Source: Phoronis ovalis
Lineage: Eukaryota > Phoronida > Phoronidae
Direction: 5' to 3'
Assembly (NCBI GenBank): GCA_028565635.1
Contig: JAOXYB010021737.1
Location: 1 to 17,100, forward strand
Length of the DNA: 17,100 bases
Under the pieces are notes generated by a model, which was given only the letters and a program-made list of their open reading frames with translations, made no database searches and had not been told where the DNA came from. This document shows positions 1 to 8,600 of the stretch, piece by piece; the first letter of the stretch is position 1, and every line of letters starts with the position of its first letter. A program made the position numbers and the translations under genes.

Positions 1-254
1 AAAAATATAAATTCAAAATAATTATACTGAAGGTTTAGGTAAAATCTACAAATAATTAAAAGCTGAATGTGCAGCCCAGCATGTAGACTGGCCACAGTAC
101 CTCTTGGATAAAATTTGTGATTTTTTTTCCTTTAAATTAATTAGTCTTAACAATAATAATTTATGTTTAAATGTATAAAAGGAGCGCAGAATGTCATGGA
201 AAAAGAGTCTCTGAATGAACCAGATTGCAGGAAAATACACCAAATGTTCAAAAA
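1..254. other. AT-rich stretch without a recognised gene
   Basis: I see no supportable coding exon here. The stretch is AT-rich with short A and T runs. Open frames on both strands encode low-complexity or repeat-derived peptides. It may be the interior or remainder of the element whose end lies at 357, because no second inverted end or target duplication is visible. Alternatively it is host intergenic DNA. Confidence 0.5.
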
Positions 255-357
255 AAAAATCGGTGGACCCCCCAGTTTTGCTTCGCGCCCTGCAGGCGCT
301 CGCCCTCAAATGCATTGTTTCCACGCCCCCTTCAGGAAAATCCTGGATCCGCCACTG
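255..357 (-). mobile_element. End of an interspersed repeat with hAT-like terminus CAGTGGCGGATCC
   Basis: Read on the minus strand, a GC-rich segment starts abruptly at 357 with CAGTGGCGGATCCAGGAT and continues through a CTGAAGGGGGCG motif and a GGGGGGTCCACC tract to a run of T. This head is a familiar interspersed repeat in animal genomes; its chance translation (WRIQDFPEGG or VADPGFS) recurs in predicted proteins. Terminal CAGTGGCGG resembles hAT-superfamily ends. The composition switches sharply from AT-rich flanks, and it interrupts the LRR reading frame of the neighbouring receptor relic. The other end and an 8-bp target duplication were not found, so the inner boundary is arbitrary and a SINE-type origin is not excluded. 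Confidence 0.6.
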
Positions 358-1311
358 CATCTGTTATGAAATTATGACAGAGAGCTAAAACTTCCAATGG
401 CAAATGTTGCAACGATTGCATAAGAGCCGAGTCTAAAACCAAAACGTCGTCAAATGTGGTTGTATTGCTGATGTACAACTCGCGAATTGGAGCTGTCACA
501 TTTTTAAATAAATTTAAAAGTGATTTTAATCCCAACTCATTATTGCCATTCATTGAAACCACCTCTAAATACTTGAGTCCAACGCCGAACACATCTAAAT
601 CTGCTGTTTTCAATGAATAGTTATCCAATACTAGCGTATTTAAATGTATTGCTTCTAAATTTTTAAACATTTCTCTGGCTAATCGGATACCGGTCTGGTT
701 TAAGCCTTCAGTGTGTCAAAGTCAATGTTTGCAACTTCTTTAAATGCTTCAATTCTTCACCAAACTGTGCGGTTGGTATCAAATCAATCGTTAAAGATGT
801 TAGATGTCTTACTACTTGCAATGTCCGGTTTGGATAGTATGCAGGAAGCGTGGGTACTCTTTGAAAGCTTATGTTTAAAAAGCTCAGAGAAGCACAATCC
901 TCAAATACGTCTGACGATAGATTTTCATAATTTACAAAGTTATTCGACAAATCTAGATGCAAAGTCTTTTCAAATTATGAAATGCAGCAGAGGCAACGGA
1001 TACAATCGCATTATTGTAGGTATATTATTATAGGATAGATTTAACAAGACTAATTCACTTAAGTTCTTGAAAACGTTTGCTGGTATATGCGTTAAATCAT
1101 TGTGGGAGAAATCCACGGTATAATATGCACTACTTAGATTTGACGGTATGTGTTTCAAAGCAGCATAAGAACAATCAAGTTTTTGTCTGTGCTCATACTC
1201 ACGACATAGTTTCGGGAAACACGCTGCTGGGATTAACTGACATGCAAGAAGAACCATGAACATAACACACTTCATAAACGACAGCAATGTATGTTTAAAC
1301 TTCACCATCAT
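358..1311 (-). pseudogene. Toll-like receptor N-terminal ectodomain relic, frameshifted and truncated
   Basis: On the minus strand a start at 1311 or 1308 gives a signal peptide with a hydrophobic core (FMVLLACQLIP), a cysteine-bearing LRR N-terminal cap, then leucine-rich repeats such as YYTVDFSHNDLTHIP and LVLLNLSYNNI. LRR coding continues in other frames: FHNLKRL near 980, LHLDLSNNFVNYENL from about 962, and MFKNLEAIHLNTLVLDN near 670. Restoring LRR periodicity needs at least three frame changes (about 985-1015, about 965 and about 700). The frame is finally cut at 357 by a repeat. No transmembrane or TIR domain lies in the window. The family call rests on the signal peptide plus irregular, Toll-type LRRs; another LRR receptor is possible. 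Sequencing indels are an alternative to true decay. Confidence 0.7.
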
Positions 1312-1410
1312 GCAATGCAAATATGTACCTGGAGGCCTAACCAATATTATATTTGAATCTGTCGAATATCTAACAGGCAACCAAATTTTCGTTGTTTTTT
1401 TGGGGTGGGT

Positions 1411-1490
1411 TACTTTAGTCCGAAGGTTACTTTAGTCCGAAGGTGCACAAATCCGAAGGTGCATAAGTCCGAAGGTGCATAAGTCCGAAC
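1411..1490 (+). repeat. Left 16-17-bp tandem array (five units)
   Basis: Units: TACTTTAGTCCGAAGGT at 1411-1427 and again at 1428-1444; GCACAAATCCGAAGGT at 1445-1460; GCATAAGTCCGAAGGT at 1461-1476; and a partial GCATAAGTCCGAAC at 1477-1490. A further isolated CTTGTCCGAAGGTTA lies at 1505-1519. Confidence 0.9.
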
Positions 1491-1739
1491 AAGGCCCGTT
1501 TGTCTTGTCCGAAGGTTAGATATAATACTAGTAGGCGGAAAACGGAAATCCAAACTCGTATGATAAAGTGTAGAACATTTCTAAGCAACTGTCAGTTTTA
1601 CTTTTACCGATTGCTTTTCGATCTAATAATACACAATAGTGTCATCTAAGACATATATAAGCATTTAATTATTAAATATTACCTGCAATGTAACATTCTT
1701 TAAAAGAATCCCCCCCCCCAAATACTACAATTCACACTC

Positions 1740-2215
1740 GCCTAAGTCAGCTAAGATAACCTCTAAATGACCTGTTAACTTCATTTTGGAACTTTTCATC
1801 AAATTTCTGGAAATTAATTTTTTTGGACTTTTTGACCTCAAACTGACCATACGACCCCTAGAGTACCTTTAAATGACATAAAACCATAATTTTCGGAAGT
1901 TAAATGCAATTATAAGAGTTTCACCTTTTGACCCCTGAATAACCTTTTGACCTATTAGGTCAGTTATGATGACATAGGGATAACATATGTCATATTATAC
2001 GACTGTAGTACTACTCTGTTTTGCTTTATAGTATCTTGCTTATTAAAATTAACCAAAAATAAAAATTTGACCTTTTGACCCATAAAAGACCTTAACAATC
2101 ATCAAGGTGACTTTTAAGTCACCAGATATCTTAATTTTTGAACGTCTTAAGACATTTATGAAATTTGACCTACTGACCTCAAATTGACCCCTGTAGTGTT
2201 TATGGCCTCCGTTAG
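1740..2215 (+). repeat. Degenerate GACC-rich repeat, period roughly 90-100 bp
   Basis: Motifs such as TTTTTGACCTCAAACTGACC (1828), TTTTGACCCCTGAATAACC (1926), TTTGACCTTTTGACCC (2067) and TTTGACCTACTGACCTC (2164) recur. Several are spaced 92-97 bp apart, with one interval near 146. The spacing suggests an ancient, eroded tandem array inside the element. An 8-bp perfect hairpin stem GGTGACTT/AAGTCACC lies at 2106-2123. No coding potential is seen. Confidence 0.4.
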
Positions 2216-3077
2216 AGGGCGTTATTAGAATATAACTTAGTTCACTTGTTCATTCACCATTTTGGTTGTTCTATTTATCGTCGTATTGCGACCTACAAGT
2301 CTACGAGATATACGTGAGATATCACAACCCCTGACCTAATTTTTGTATGTCCCCCTCCCTACTAAGCCAACACCTTAAGTTTTACACCCATAGCTAAAAG
2401 CGTCTCCAAGTTATAGACGTTTGAAAATTGGAAGAAACAAAAAGAAGAAAAGGAAAAAAAGATACAATCTCAATAAGTTGCACTTGCTGTGCAACCTAAC
2501 TAGTACATCCTGGCACTCAACCTATATTTGGTATAACCTATAATTATGCCTGGAGCATGTGACAGCAAGTTCTGGAAATATCATCATTTCTTTAGCGAAT
2601 TTAAATGGAATGTTAAACAGTAATCCATTAAAGTAAAGATAAGTTGGAATAACTTAATGTCTGTATATATAGCTGTCTTCTAGAAAAGTTCCTTATAAAC
2701 TTGCAATAATCATCATTATTTGGTAAAGATTTTTTAAAATTTATTTATTAATAAGCTAGTTCACCAATTCGCATGCTGAAAAAATAAGCCCATGTTTATA
2801 ACTGCTTTCATGCGGTTCTTAACTACGTATACCATTTAGAACTAAGTATTAACCAAATCCAGCTGTGATAATATTTATATTCAATTTTGTTAAACTGTTA
2901 ATTTCACACCTCAAAATAATCTTTTAATGCCTTTTATAAAACAGGAATTCGTAATGGATCCTGCCGGGATGTTTCTACTATAATCCGAGATTAATATAAG
3001 AATTATATGTTGACTAACTTGCCGGGGTTAAGCTCGAAAACATGAGATTATAGGCTCACGACCGTGAAAAAACAGCT
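2216..3077. other. Non-coding interior of the tandem-repeat-ended element
   Basis: The stretch is AT-rich, with a purine-rich tract at about 2430-2462 and a small hairpin (GTTGCAC/GTGCAAC) at 2477-2495. No long open frame or recognisable transposase motif is present on either strand. Confidence 0.5.
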
Positions 3078-3150
3078 TTCGGACTTATGCACCTTCGGAC
3101 TTATGCACCTTCGGACTTGTGCACCTTCGGACTTGTGTACTTTCGGAGTA
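3078..3150 (-). repeat. Right 16-bp tandem array, inverted relative to the left array
   Basis: Plus-strand units are TTCGGACTTATGC (3078-3090), ACCTTCGGACTTATGC (3091-3106), ACCTTCGGACTTGTGC (3107-3122), ACCTTCGGACTTGTGT (3123-3138) and a diverged ACTTTCGGAGTACC. Reverse-complemented, they match the 1411-1490 units in order. Confidence 0.9.
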
Positions 3151-3750
3151 CCGGGCAGCTCCCGGTTTTTGGCTAGTTAAAACCCAAAATTAAACGATTC
3201 CAATTTTGGCACATTATCATATTTGTATTTACAATTTCTAACCGCATCAAAAATTATATCGATATAATATTCCAAGATATGCCCACCGTCATTACGACAG
3301 GCAATACGATTGCGACTTAGTCTACAAGTGGCATTGACAGATGGCGCTGCCTATAACACAAGCCTACAGGTGGCGCAATTCACAACAATGGATGCCTAAC
3401 ATGCGAAATGTTGAACCGGTATTAAAGCCAAAATCGGGGTAACAAACAAATGAAGCACAATTTAACTGCACATCTTGTGTTTTATAAGTATCCAGTTCTT
3501 TATCATCAGTTTCGATGATAACAATTTCTTCCACAAGTAGGTATCTAGTTTTTATTACGGTTTTGAATATTGAATTCATCAATCAAAACGGTTTAGAACC
3601 AAATTTTGTAAAACTGTATTACATGAGTCGGATTTATCAGTTAGTCCTTATATTAACTTAAGGATATGCCTATTGTTAGGACTAGGTCGGATTCATCTGA
3701 GACTAATATATCGTAAAACAGTATTTACTGACACGGAATCGTACTACTAC
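3151..3750. other. Intergenic stretch with no confirmed gene
   Basis: A 72-codon minus-strand open frame (3364-3582) has fairly protein-like composition (for example LVEEIVIIETDDKELDTYK) but no recognised domain, no convincing splice context and no partner exon. Two TGGCGC-containing motifs occur at about 3342-3347 and 3371-3376. Nothing else is supportable. Confidence 0.4.
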
Positions 3751-4288
3751 TAGTCATGGTTCATGACGTTCTGCACTAGCTCTTGTCGTCTTGAGTTGAT
3801 AATCTAACTTGTGAGCTGTGCGAACAGTCATGGAAACTTACATAGCCAATTACAGTGAAAGTGCTCAAACCTGGAAATCTATGTAATTCCTACCGAATGA
3901 GTTCATATATCACCGTCCAGATACTGTCTGATTATCCAGCTTCAACTCCCACTACTTCTATGCCAAGTTCTATGGCTATTTGCAACTCCTGCATTGGCGC
4001 CCAGAGGGATGAGGTACTTGCCAAAAAACTGGGTTGGTGTGTGAGGCCCAGGGTACAACAAGCTTACTGCATGGTAAAAACTGAATTCAGGAGTTTCAAC
4101 TGGTGAAGTTTGAGTTGGATAATCGGAGAGTATCTGGATAGTGATGTATGAACTAATTCGGTAGGAATTACATAGATTTCGAAGTTTGGGCATTTTTACT
4201 GTAATTGGCTATGTAAGTTTCCATGACTTCGCACAGCTCACAAGTCAGATTATCAAGAGCTAGTGCAGAACGTCATGAACCAGGACTA
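3751..4288. mobile_element. Long-armed foldback element, copy 1
   Basis: The left arm (about 3751-3950) and the right arm (about 4105-4288) are inverted copies with high identity. Shared blocks include GGTTCATGACGTTCTGCACT, TTGTGAGCTGTGCGAA, CTTACATAGCCAATTACAGT and AATCTATGTAATTCCTACCG. The ~150-bp loop is more GC-rich. Both outer ends read TAGTC(A/C)TGG outward-in, so a TA flank is possible, as in Tc1/mariner-type MITEs, but the superfamily is unproven. Open frames across it (3855-4106 plus, 3942-4193 minus) are repeat artefacts, because both start in the same arm sequence. Confidence 0.75.
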
Positions 4289-4294
4289 CACTAG

Positions 4295-4574
4295 CTTGTC
4301 CGTAGGATCATGACCTCCTCGTATCTCAGACCAGCCGAAGTTCGAAAACACTTCCTTTCCTAATAATTTCCACTCAAATGTTTCTTTCTGCCTATTCCTT
4401 GACTACTCCGCTTCTTTTAACACCAGATTCAACAGCACATCAGCATAAAATCCAAAATGCGCTCTTGAAGTTTTGTTCATCTATTGTATGGATATTATGC
4501 TACTGAGCATGCATGAAGGCTAGTAGAACTTCGACTGGTCTGAGATACGAGGTGGTCATGACCCTATGGACAAG
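4295..4574. mobile_element. MITE with 49-bp terminal inverted repeats
   Basis: The segment 4295-4343 and the reverse complement of 4526-4574 agree at 45 of 49 positions by eye, starting with CTTGTCC(G/A)TAGG and including the block TCGTATCTCAGACCAG. The ~180-bp interior is unique and non-coding. It sits exactly between the two foldback copies. The flanks (CAGGACTACAC at 4281 and 4606) form a direct repeat that may be a duplicated element end rather than a target-site duplication. Confidence 0.75.
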
Positions 4575-4601
4575 CCATAGGCTGTCCATAATAGGGTCAT
4601 G
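4557..4601. repeat. 45-bp imperfect palindrome overlapping the MITE right end
   Basis: CATGACCCTATGGACA is answered by TGTCCATAATAGGGTCATG across a centre AGCCATAGGC, forming a long hairpin. It overlaps the outer 18 bp of the MITE's right inverted repeat, as if a second inverted copy of the end had been added there. Confidence 0.7.
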
Positions 4602-4606
4602 TTTGC

Positions 4607-5157
4607 AGGACTACACAAGCTCTTGATAATATGACTTGTGAGCTGTGCGAACAGTCATGGAATCTTACATAGCCAATTACAATGCAAGTGCTCAAGCTTG
4701 GAAATCTATGTAATTCCTGCCGAATTAGTTTATATATCACCATCCAGTTACTCTCTGATTATCCAACTTCAGCTCCCACTACTGCTATGACCATTTGCAA
4801 CTCCTCCGCTGGCACCTATAGGGGTGGGGGTACTTGCCAAATAACCTGGTTGGTGTGTGAGGCCCAGGGTAAAACATGCTTACTGTATGGTGAAAAGTGA
4901 GTTCAGGAGTTCAAATGGTAATGGTAGTGGGGAAAGTTGAAGTTGGATAATGAGGGAGTATCTGGACAGTGATGTATGAGCTCATTTGGTAAGAATTACA
5001 TAGATTTCGAAGTTTGAGCACTTTGCTCATTTGGTAAGAATTACATAGATTTCGAAGTTTGAGCACTTTCACTGCAATTGGCTATGTAAGTTTCCATTCG
5101 CATAGCTCACAACTCAGATTATCAAGAGCTAGTGCAGAACGTCATGAACCAGGACTA
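4607..5157. mobile_element. Long-armed foldback element, copy 2
   Basis: It has the same order of blocks as the element at 3751-4288: arm with TTGTGAGCTGTGCGAACAGT and AATCTATGTAATTCCTGCCG, a homologous loop (GGTTGGTGTGTGAGGCCCAG occurs in both), then the inverted arm ending CATGAACCAGGACTA at 5157. The outermost ~20 bp of its left arm are diverged. It differs from copy 1 by point changes and by a 45-bp tandem duplication in the right arm. It ends about 390 bp before the TFIP11 start codon. Open frames here are not genes. Confidence 0.7.
4980..5069 (+). repeat. Perfect 45-bp tandem duplication in the foldback arm
   Basis: 4980-5024 and 5025-5069 are identical as read, both beginning GCTCATTTGGTAAGAATTAC and ending GAGCACTTT. 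The other three arms carry a single copy, so this is a local recent duplication. Confidence 0.92.
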
Positions 5158-5550
5158 GGAATCTTACTACCTAGCATAGTTCAAAGGTTGTGCACACTTA
5201 GAGAATTGCTCATTTCTAAAGGTTTGTACTTAATAATTTGCAATTATGTTGCTGGAAGGTTTCTTGTAGACCTATTTTCCAGAGCTCTCTGATAGACTTA
5301 GCGGAATTACTGGATAGGATCTGTCGTGCATGGTGTCATTAGTGCTATTGCAGCAAGTGATTGACAAAATTTCCATTTTATAGATTGTTTTATGTTGATA
5401 AATCCATATTAAACTTATTGCTTTACTTTCAGTTTATTTTTGATATTCATCATTTCAATATTTGATGTCATAAATTAATTTTTACCTGATTCAAACGCCA
5501 GTAAGTACCGAATTGAATTTTGAAAGAAAATAACTTCATAAGAGTGTACG
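5158..5550 (+). promoter_or_regulatory. Probable TFIP11 promoter and 5' UTR region
   Basis: This is the only non-repeat DNA between the foldback elements and the TFIP11 start codon, so the promoter and leader are expected here by position. I see no clear core-promoter motif beyond AT-rich sequence. An in-frame TAA at 5539-5541 lies 12 bases before the ATG, which fixes the first possible start in this exon. A non-coding upstream exon is not excluded. Confidence 0.35.
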
Positions 5551-5659
5551 ATGTCATCGCCAGAAGTAGAAAAGTTTGAAGTGACGGAGGAGGACTATGA
5601 AGATGAATTTAATCCAGATAGAAAAAGATTCCGCTTGACCAAGAAGAAGGCCACCTATG
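5551..5659 (+). CDS. TFIP11: TFIP11 exon 1 (residues 1-36)
   Basis: Starts at ATG with an in-frame stop 12 bases upstream. It encodes an acidic stretch ([11 protein letters not shown]) followed by basic [10 protein letters not shown], typical of the TIP_N region. The donor is GTTAG at 5660, phase 1, and splits a Gly codon. Confidence 0.92.
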
Positions 5660-8600
5660 GTTAGTTCTTTTGTTGATAAAATTGAAATTATATTGATTTT
5701 ATTTGAATATGGTAAATTTTACAAGAAAAACATGACATGATTGCACATAACTAGCTTGCTATGGTGTGGTTCTAATTTATTTGAAACAGCTGGACTAAAG
5801 CATAACAACTCAGACAACTAATATTGTAAGTGTTTGATCTGTTAAGGGCTCACATTGTCATTTGCAAAGAAATGTATCAAAAGTTAATTTGAAAGTTACC
5901 ATGTGTAAAGAGGATTTCACTTTCAAGGTCAAACATATTTTGGTCTTTTTCAAGTTGTTTTCTTTTGACATATTTTTTAATTCTTGAAACCAGTGAATTA
6001 AGTCAATTTAAACTACCTGTTAAATACATTGAATGCAAAACTACAATACTAATTAAAAAAATGTTCTACTCATGTTTGGAGATTAAAATCATGAAGTAGT
6101 ATCATTGTACCATACTTTCTGGAGAACACTGACATTGTTGTAGTGTACATGTGCAGTCATATTTTCGCTGAGCTAATCTGATCAACCTATTTCAATCTAC
6201 AGGCATTTGGGCGGATTATGACTCAGATGAGGAACGTACAAATTTTGGAAAAAAAGGTGGTAAAGATTACAGTGCACCTATAGGCTTTATCAGCGGTGGA
6301 TTCAAAAAATCATCAAAAGAAGAGGCTGCAGAAACTGGCGAAAAAGACAGCGTGAGTTATATTTTCAGTGGAAATGTATCAGTAATTTTTCATGCAGGGA
6401 GTACTGTTCTTACTACAGCTCATTTATTCGATTGACTCGACAATGACACCAAAGTTGTATACTTTGGTCATTATTGTTTTATTACTGTTTTTGGAAAGTA
6501 TACGCAGTGCTTGATGAAAGTTAGGAAACATTCCAGTAAAATTTCGTAAAATGTCAACTCTCTCTTGTAATGTAATTGCAGCTCAAAATAAAAACCAGTG
6601 TGTTATTTTTTGTTTGGATGACTTTGTGCTTTGTAGTTACGAATCATTTCATTGGTTTTTTATTTCAGGATTCTGATAGTGAATTTGATCGAGCTAGATT
6701 TCCTGTGGATTTTGGCAGGTCTAAAAACAAAGCAAACAAGGCTGCCACGAGTGGGGCAGGGAGAGGAAGGCAAGGTTTTGCTGGAGAAAAGTAAGTGTGA
6801 CTTTCGTAGTGTGTTGGGTCAATGTTTTGTCCAAGTTTTAAAGCTAGACCCTGGATAGATCATTTTCCAGTTCAGTCATTGGAATTTGTTTTGATAATCC
6901 AATTTAAGAATTCATAGTAACTAATGCAGAATTTTTTTATATTCTAATCCACCCACTGATGTAGATAGAAATGGCAGAAAAAGTGGCTGCAGTGCTATTT
7001 AAAACTAGCCCGTTATCAACTATGTCACTTGTTTTTTTAGTATTGGTGACTGGGAAAGACACACAAAAGGCATTGGACAGAAGTTGTTGGCCAAGGTAAT
7101 GCTTTAATGATTCGTATTTTCTGTCTGTATGTGATACCAGGATTATTGTGCAGGAATCAGATGTCTCTTGTTTTCTTGACACTTTGTTTTGGAAGTTCTA
7201 ACCTAGCATTTTTGTGTAATTGAATGCTAAAATGTGAAATCAAATTTAACGAGTCACAAATTTACAAATGTTGTAGGTTATTCTTTACGTGTCACATGTT
7301 ATTTAAAACTTGAATAAATCTGTGTCTGAAACCATTACCGTATTTTAAAAAAGAGCATGTTCTGCTCCTCATGTAACTAACATGCAAAAGGGCGACATTT
7401 TGCAATTAAAAAATATTTCTTACAAAGTGGCATTAAAGCAGCATCCTGTATGGCCTTTGTTTGCTTTAATTGCTTATGATGTCACTGAAATCAACAGAAA
7501 CTGATAGTATGATATCACTGAAATCAACAGAAACTGATAGTATGATGTCACTGAAATCAACAGAAACTGATAGTTACGCATAGCATCATTACCGCAAAAC
7601 ACGGAAGAATAAATCTCAACTTTTTTCTATCAAGTTCCGCCATCTTGCAAAATGTCTTGAAATATAGTATTCTTTCAGTTTGTACTTTGGTGGTTAAATA
7701 CGAAAATAAAAGGAATGTGATTATTAACAATTTTACAATATCTTTCTGTGTAAGGTTGTACAAAATAAACATTTATATTTCAAAGATGGGCCATGTTAGT
7801 GGTAAAGGTTTGGGGAAAACGTTACAAGGTATCTCTACACCTGTGGAAGCAGTAAAACGTAAAGGAAAGGCAACTCTTGGATATTATGGAGCAGGTACAG
7901 AACGTTCGGAGAGATCTCTTCAAGATTTTCCAGTTGTGGACTCGGAAGAAGAAGAGGATAAGGAGTTTCAGGACCAACTGCATCAGTGGAAGGCTAAGCC
8001 AGGGGTAAACATGTCATTCAAGTATTGAAAACTTTAAAAAGCAAACAAACATATTGTGTTAATATTAAAGAAAAGGATTAAATACCATAAATTATTTGAA
8101 TACTTAACTATCTGCAGAATGTCATAAAATCTAAGTCATGCTACAGATGTTTTGAAACCCTCAGTAAATAGTGCTGTCCCCTCTGGTTAAGAAAGAAAGA
8201 AAACTGAAAACTGTTGCTGATTCAATGTACACAGTGTTTTCTATATTAAGTCAATGTTTTAAAAGATGACTTCCCACAAAATTGTTAGCTTTATATTCAT
8301 GTTTGTGAATTATATTTAAAATTCTGGTGGTTTGTCTGATGTTGAAACTTTTTATTCTTAAAGGCTGACAAGAAAAAACCCAAGTACAAATACAAGACAG
8401 CTGACCAAGTCATAGCAACAGGAGGCAGAAAACCAGTGTCGAAGAAAGTTGAACATGCTAAGGTCAAGGTTATTGACATGACTGGAAGGGAGCAAAAGGT
8501 GTTTTCAGGTAGGGCGACTCAAGTGTCTTATGAATGTTAATGAACTTCCCTTTGTAACAGCAACATCATACATTCTGTATAGGTGATAAATTGTTGATTA

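Larger units (their letters stand above)
1411..3150. mobile_element. Foldback-like non-autonomous element with tandem-repeat inverted ends
   Basis: Two arrays of a ~16-bp unit with core TCCGAAGGT lie about 1.6 kb apart in opposite orientation. Their unit variants occur in the same order when one array is reverse-complemented: GCACAA-type, then GCATAAG-type, then GCATAAG-type. This is what copies of a single terminal inverted repeat would show. The interior is AT-rich, has no convincing open frame and contains degenerate GACC-rich repeats. No target-site duplication is clear. The element lies 5' of the receptor relic. It resembles foldback elements, or bivalve-type non-autonomous elements with internal arrays. 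The superfamily is not determinable. Confidence 0.55.

Noticed and set aside
46-369. Frames containing the WRIQDFPEGG or VADPGFS-type peptide
   Set aside because: These peptides are chance translations of a dispersed repeat that often contaminates protein predictions.
3855-4193. Overlapping frames on both strands with similar peptides (LCNSYRISSYIT-like)
   Set aside because: Both start in the same inverted arm sequence, so their similarity reflects the foldback structure, not a gene.
6441-6476. Hairpin CAATGACACCAAAGT / ACTTTGGTCATTATTG in intron 2
   Set aside because: The stem is short and imperfect in AT-rich intron sequence, with no miRNA-precursor length or other support.
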